Assembly (NCBI GenBank): GCA_914767715.1
Contig: OU612073.1
Span: 7,318,001-7,378,000, forward strand
Reading direction: 5' to 3'
Source of the DNA: Membranipora membranacea
Lineage: Eukaryota; Bryozoa; Gymnolaemata; Cheilostomatida; Membraniporidae
Length of the DNA: 60,000 nucleotides
A program made the translations under genes and the position numbers. Each line of letters begins with the position of its first letter. The stretch's first letter is position 1. The notes under the pieces are model-generated. The model saw only the letters and a program-made list of their open reading frames with translations. It had not been told where the DNA came from and made no database searches. Below are positions 59,612-60,000 of the stretch, in pieces.

Positions 59612-60000
59612 GTAAGTTAACTTATTTAATCAGTTCATTCATAGATTTGCTTAAATTTTGGTAGAGTTAGCTAAAAACATATTACCATGTTTCAATGCAA
59701 TAATGAAAACTCAAGGTGAATGAAGTTCAGCACACCAGCTAAAATTTGATCTTTATGGCGGCCCGTAACTGCCCCTGACACTAGCCTGGGTAGCTACGCA
59801 CCAACCAGCCATCACCCCCATCAGCCTGCCAAGGCATCCCTGACACTATACAGTGTTCATTTTGACTAAAATAACCAGAATTATGTGCTCACAAAAACTC
59901 ATTTTTCATGAATTTAAGTTTTTAAAACTCAAAAATTTGATGAAATCCCAATTTGTGATATGTGCAGATTGTCCTTTGACAAAATCCAAACTCATTAGCT
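59612..60000. other. Start of an intron or spacer at the window edge
   Basis: AT-rich with a GC-richer patch (AGCCTGGGTAGCTACGCACC, 59783-59840) that resembles the foldback arm at 51645. No exon seen. Confidence 0.35.

Overview
This 60 kb window is nuclear DNA from an AT-rich invertebrate animal. Genes are split by GT/AG introns, non-LTR retrotransposon (LINE) remnants and hAT-type elements with 8-bp target duplications are present, and non-coding DNA carries many short inverted-repeat elements and minisatellites. The phylum cannot be fixed from the sequence. A tunicate or other invertebrate deuterostome is a weak guess, based on the UBL/ankyrin gene and on a small linear secreted peptide that recalls ascidian antimicrobial precursors.

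Layout, left to right. At 191-2378 (minus) lie the first five exons of mitochondrial glutamyl-tRNA(Gln) amidotransferase subunit A (GatA/QRSL1), with the rest off the left edge. At 5182-5568 (minus) is a two-exon 61-residue secreted peptide. At 10634-11167 (minus) is a short-chain dehydrogenase pseudogene. At 13347-18424 (minus) a six-exon gene encodes a 471-residue secreted protein with a PAN/apple-like domain, a Ser/Thr linker and an unrecognised alpha/beta domain. At 20089 (plus) a small secreted precursor begins. At 21248-23398 (minus) is a three-exon, 245-residue, cysteine-rich secreted protein. From 24 to 42 kb there are mostly repeats, two LINE remnants and a few unresolved minus-strand exons. 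At 42008-48243 (plus) is an intact five-exon DHRS11-like dehydrogenase. At 49475 (plus) is a small cysteine-rich secreted peptide locus with a frame problem. At 51978-56546 (plus) a six-exon gene encodes a 661-residue ubiquitin-like/ankyrin/coiled-coil protein (ANKUB1-like N-terminus). At 58312-58986 (minus) are exons with an ITAM-like tyrosine motif. At 59509 (plus) the first exon of another secreted cysteine-containing protein runs toward the right edge.

The main structural feature is an old inverted segmental duplication. About 4775-12930 and about 41320-49055 are diverged inverted copies, about 28 kb apart. The right copy keeps the whole dehydrogenase gene but only exon 2 of the peptide gene, and that exon is frameshifted. 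The left copy keeps the whole peptide gene but only exons 3 and 5 of the dehydrogenase. Each copy has therefore kept one of the two genes, a reciprocal loss.

No operon-like organisation is seen. Several loci encode small or cysteine-rich secreted products next to one candidate receptor tail, so an immune or epithelial-defence neighbourhood is possible. That is inference only.
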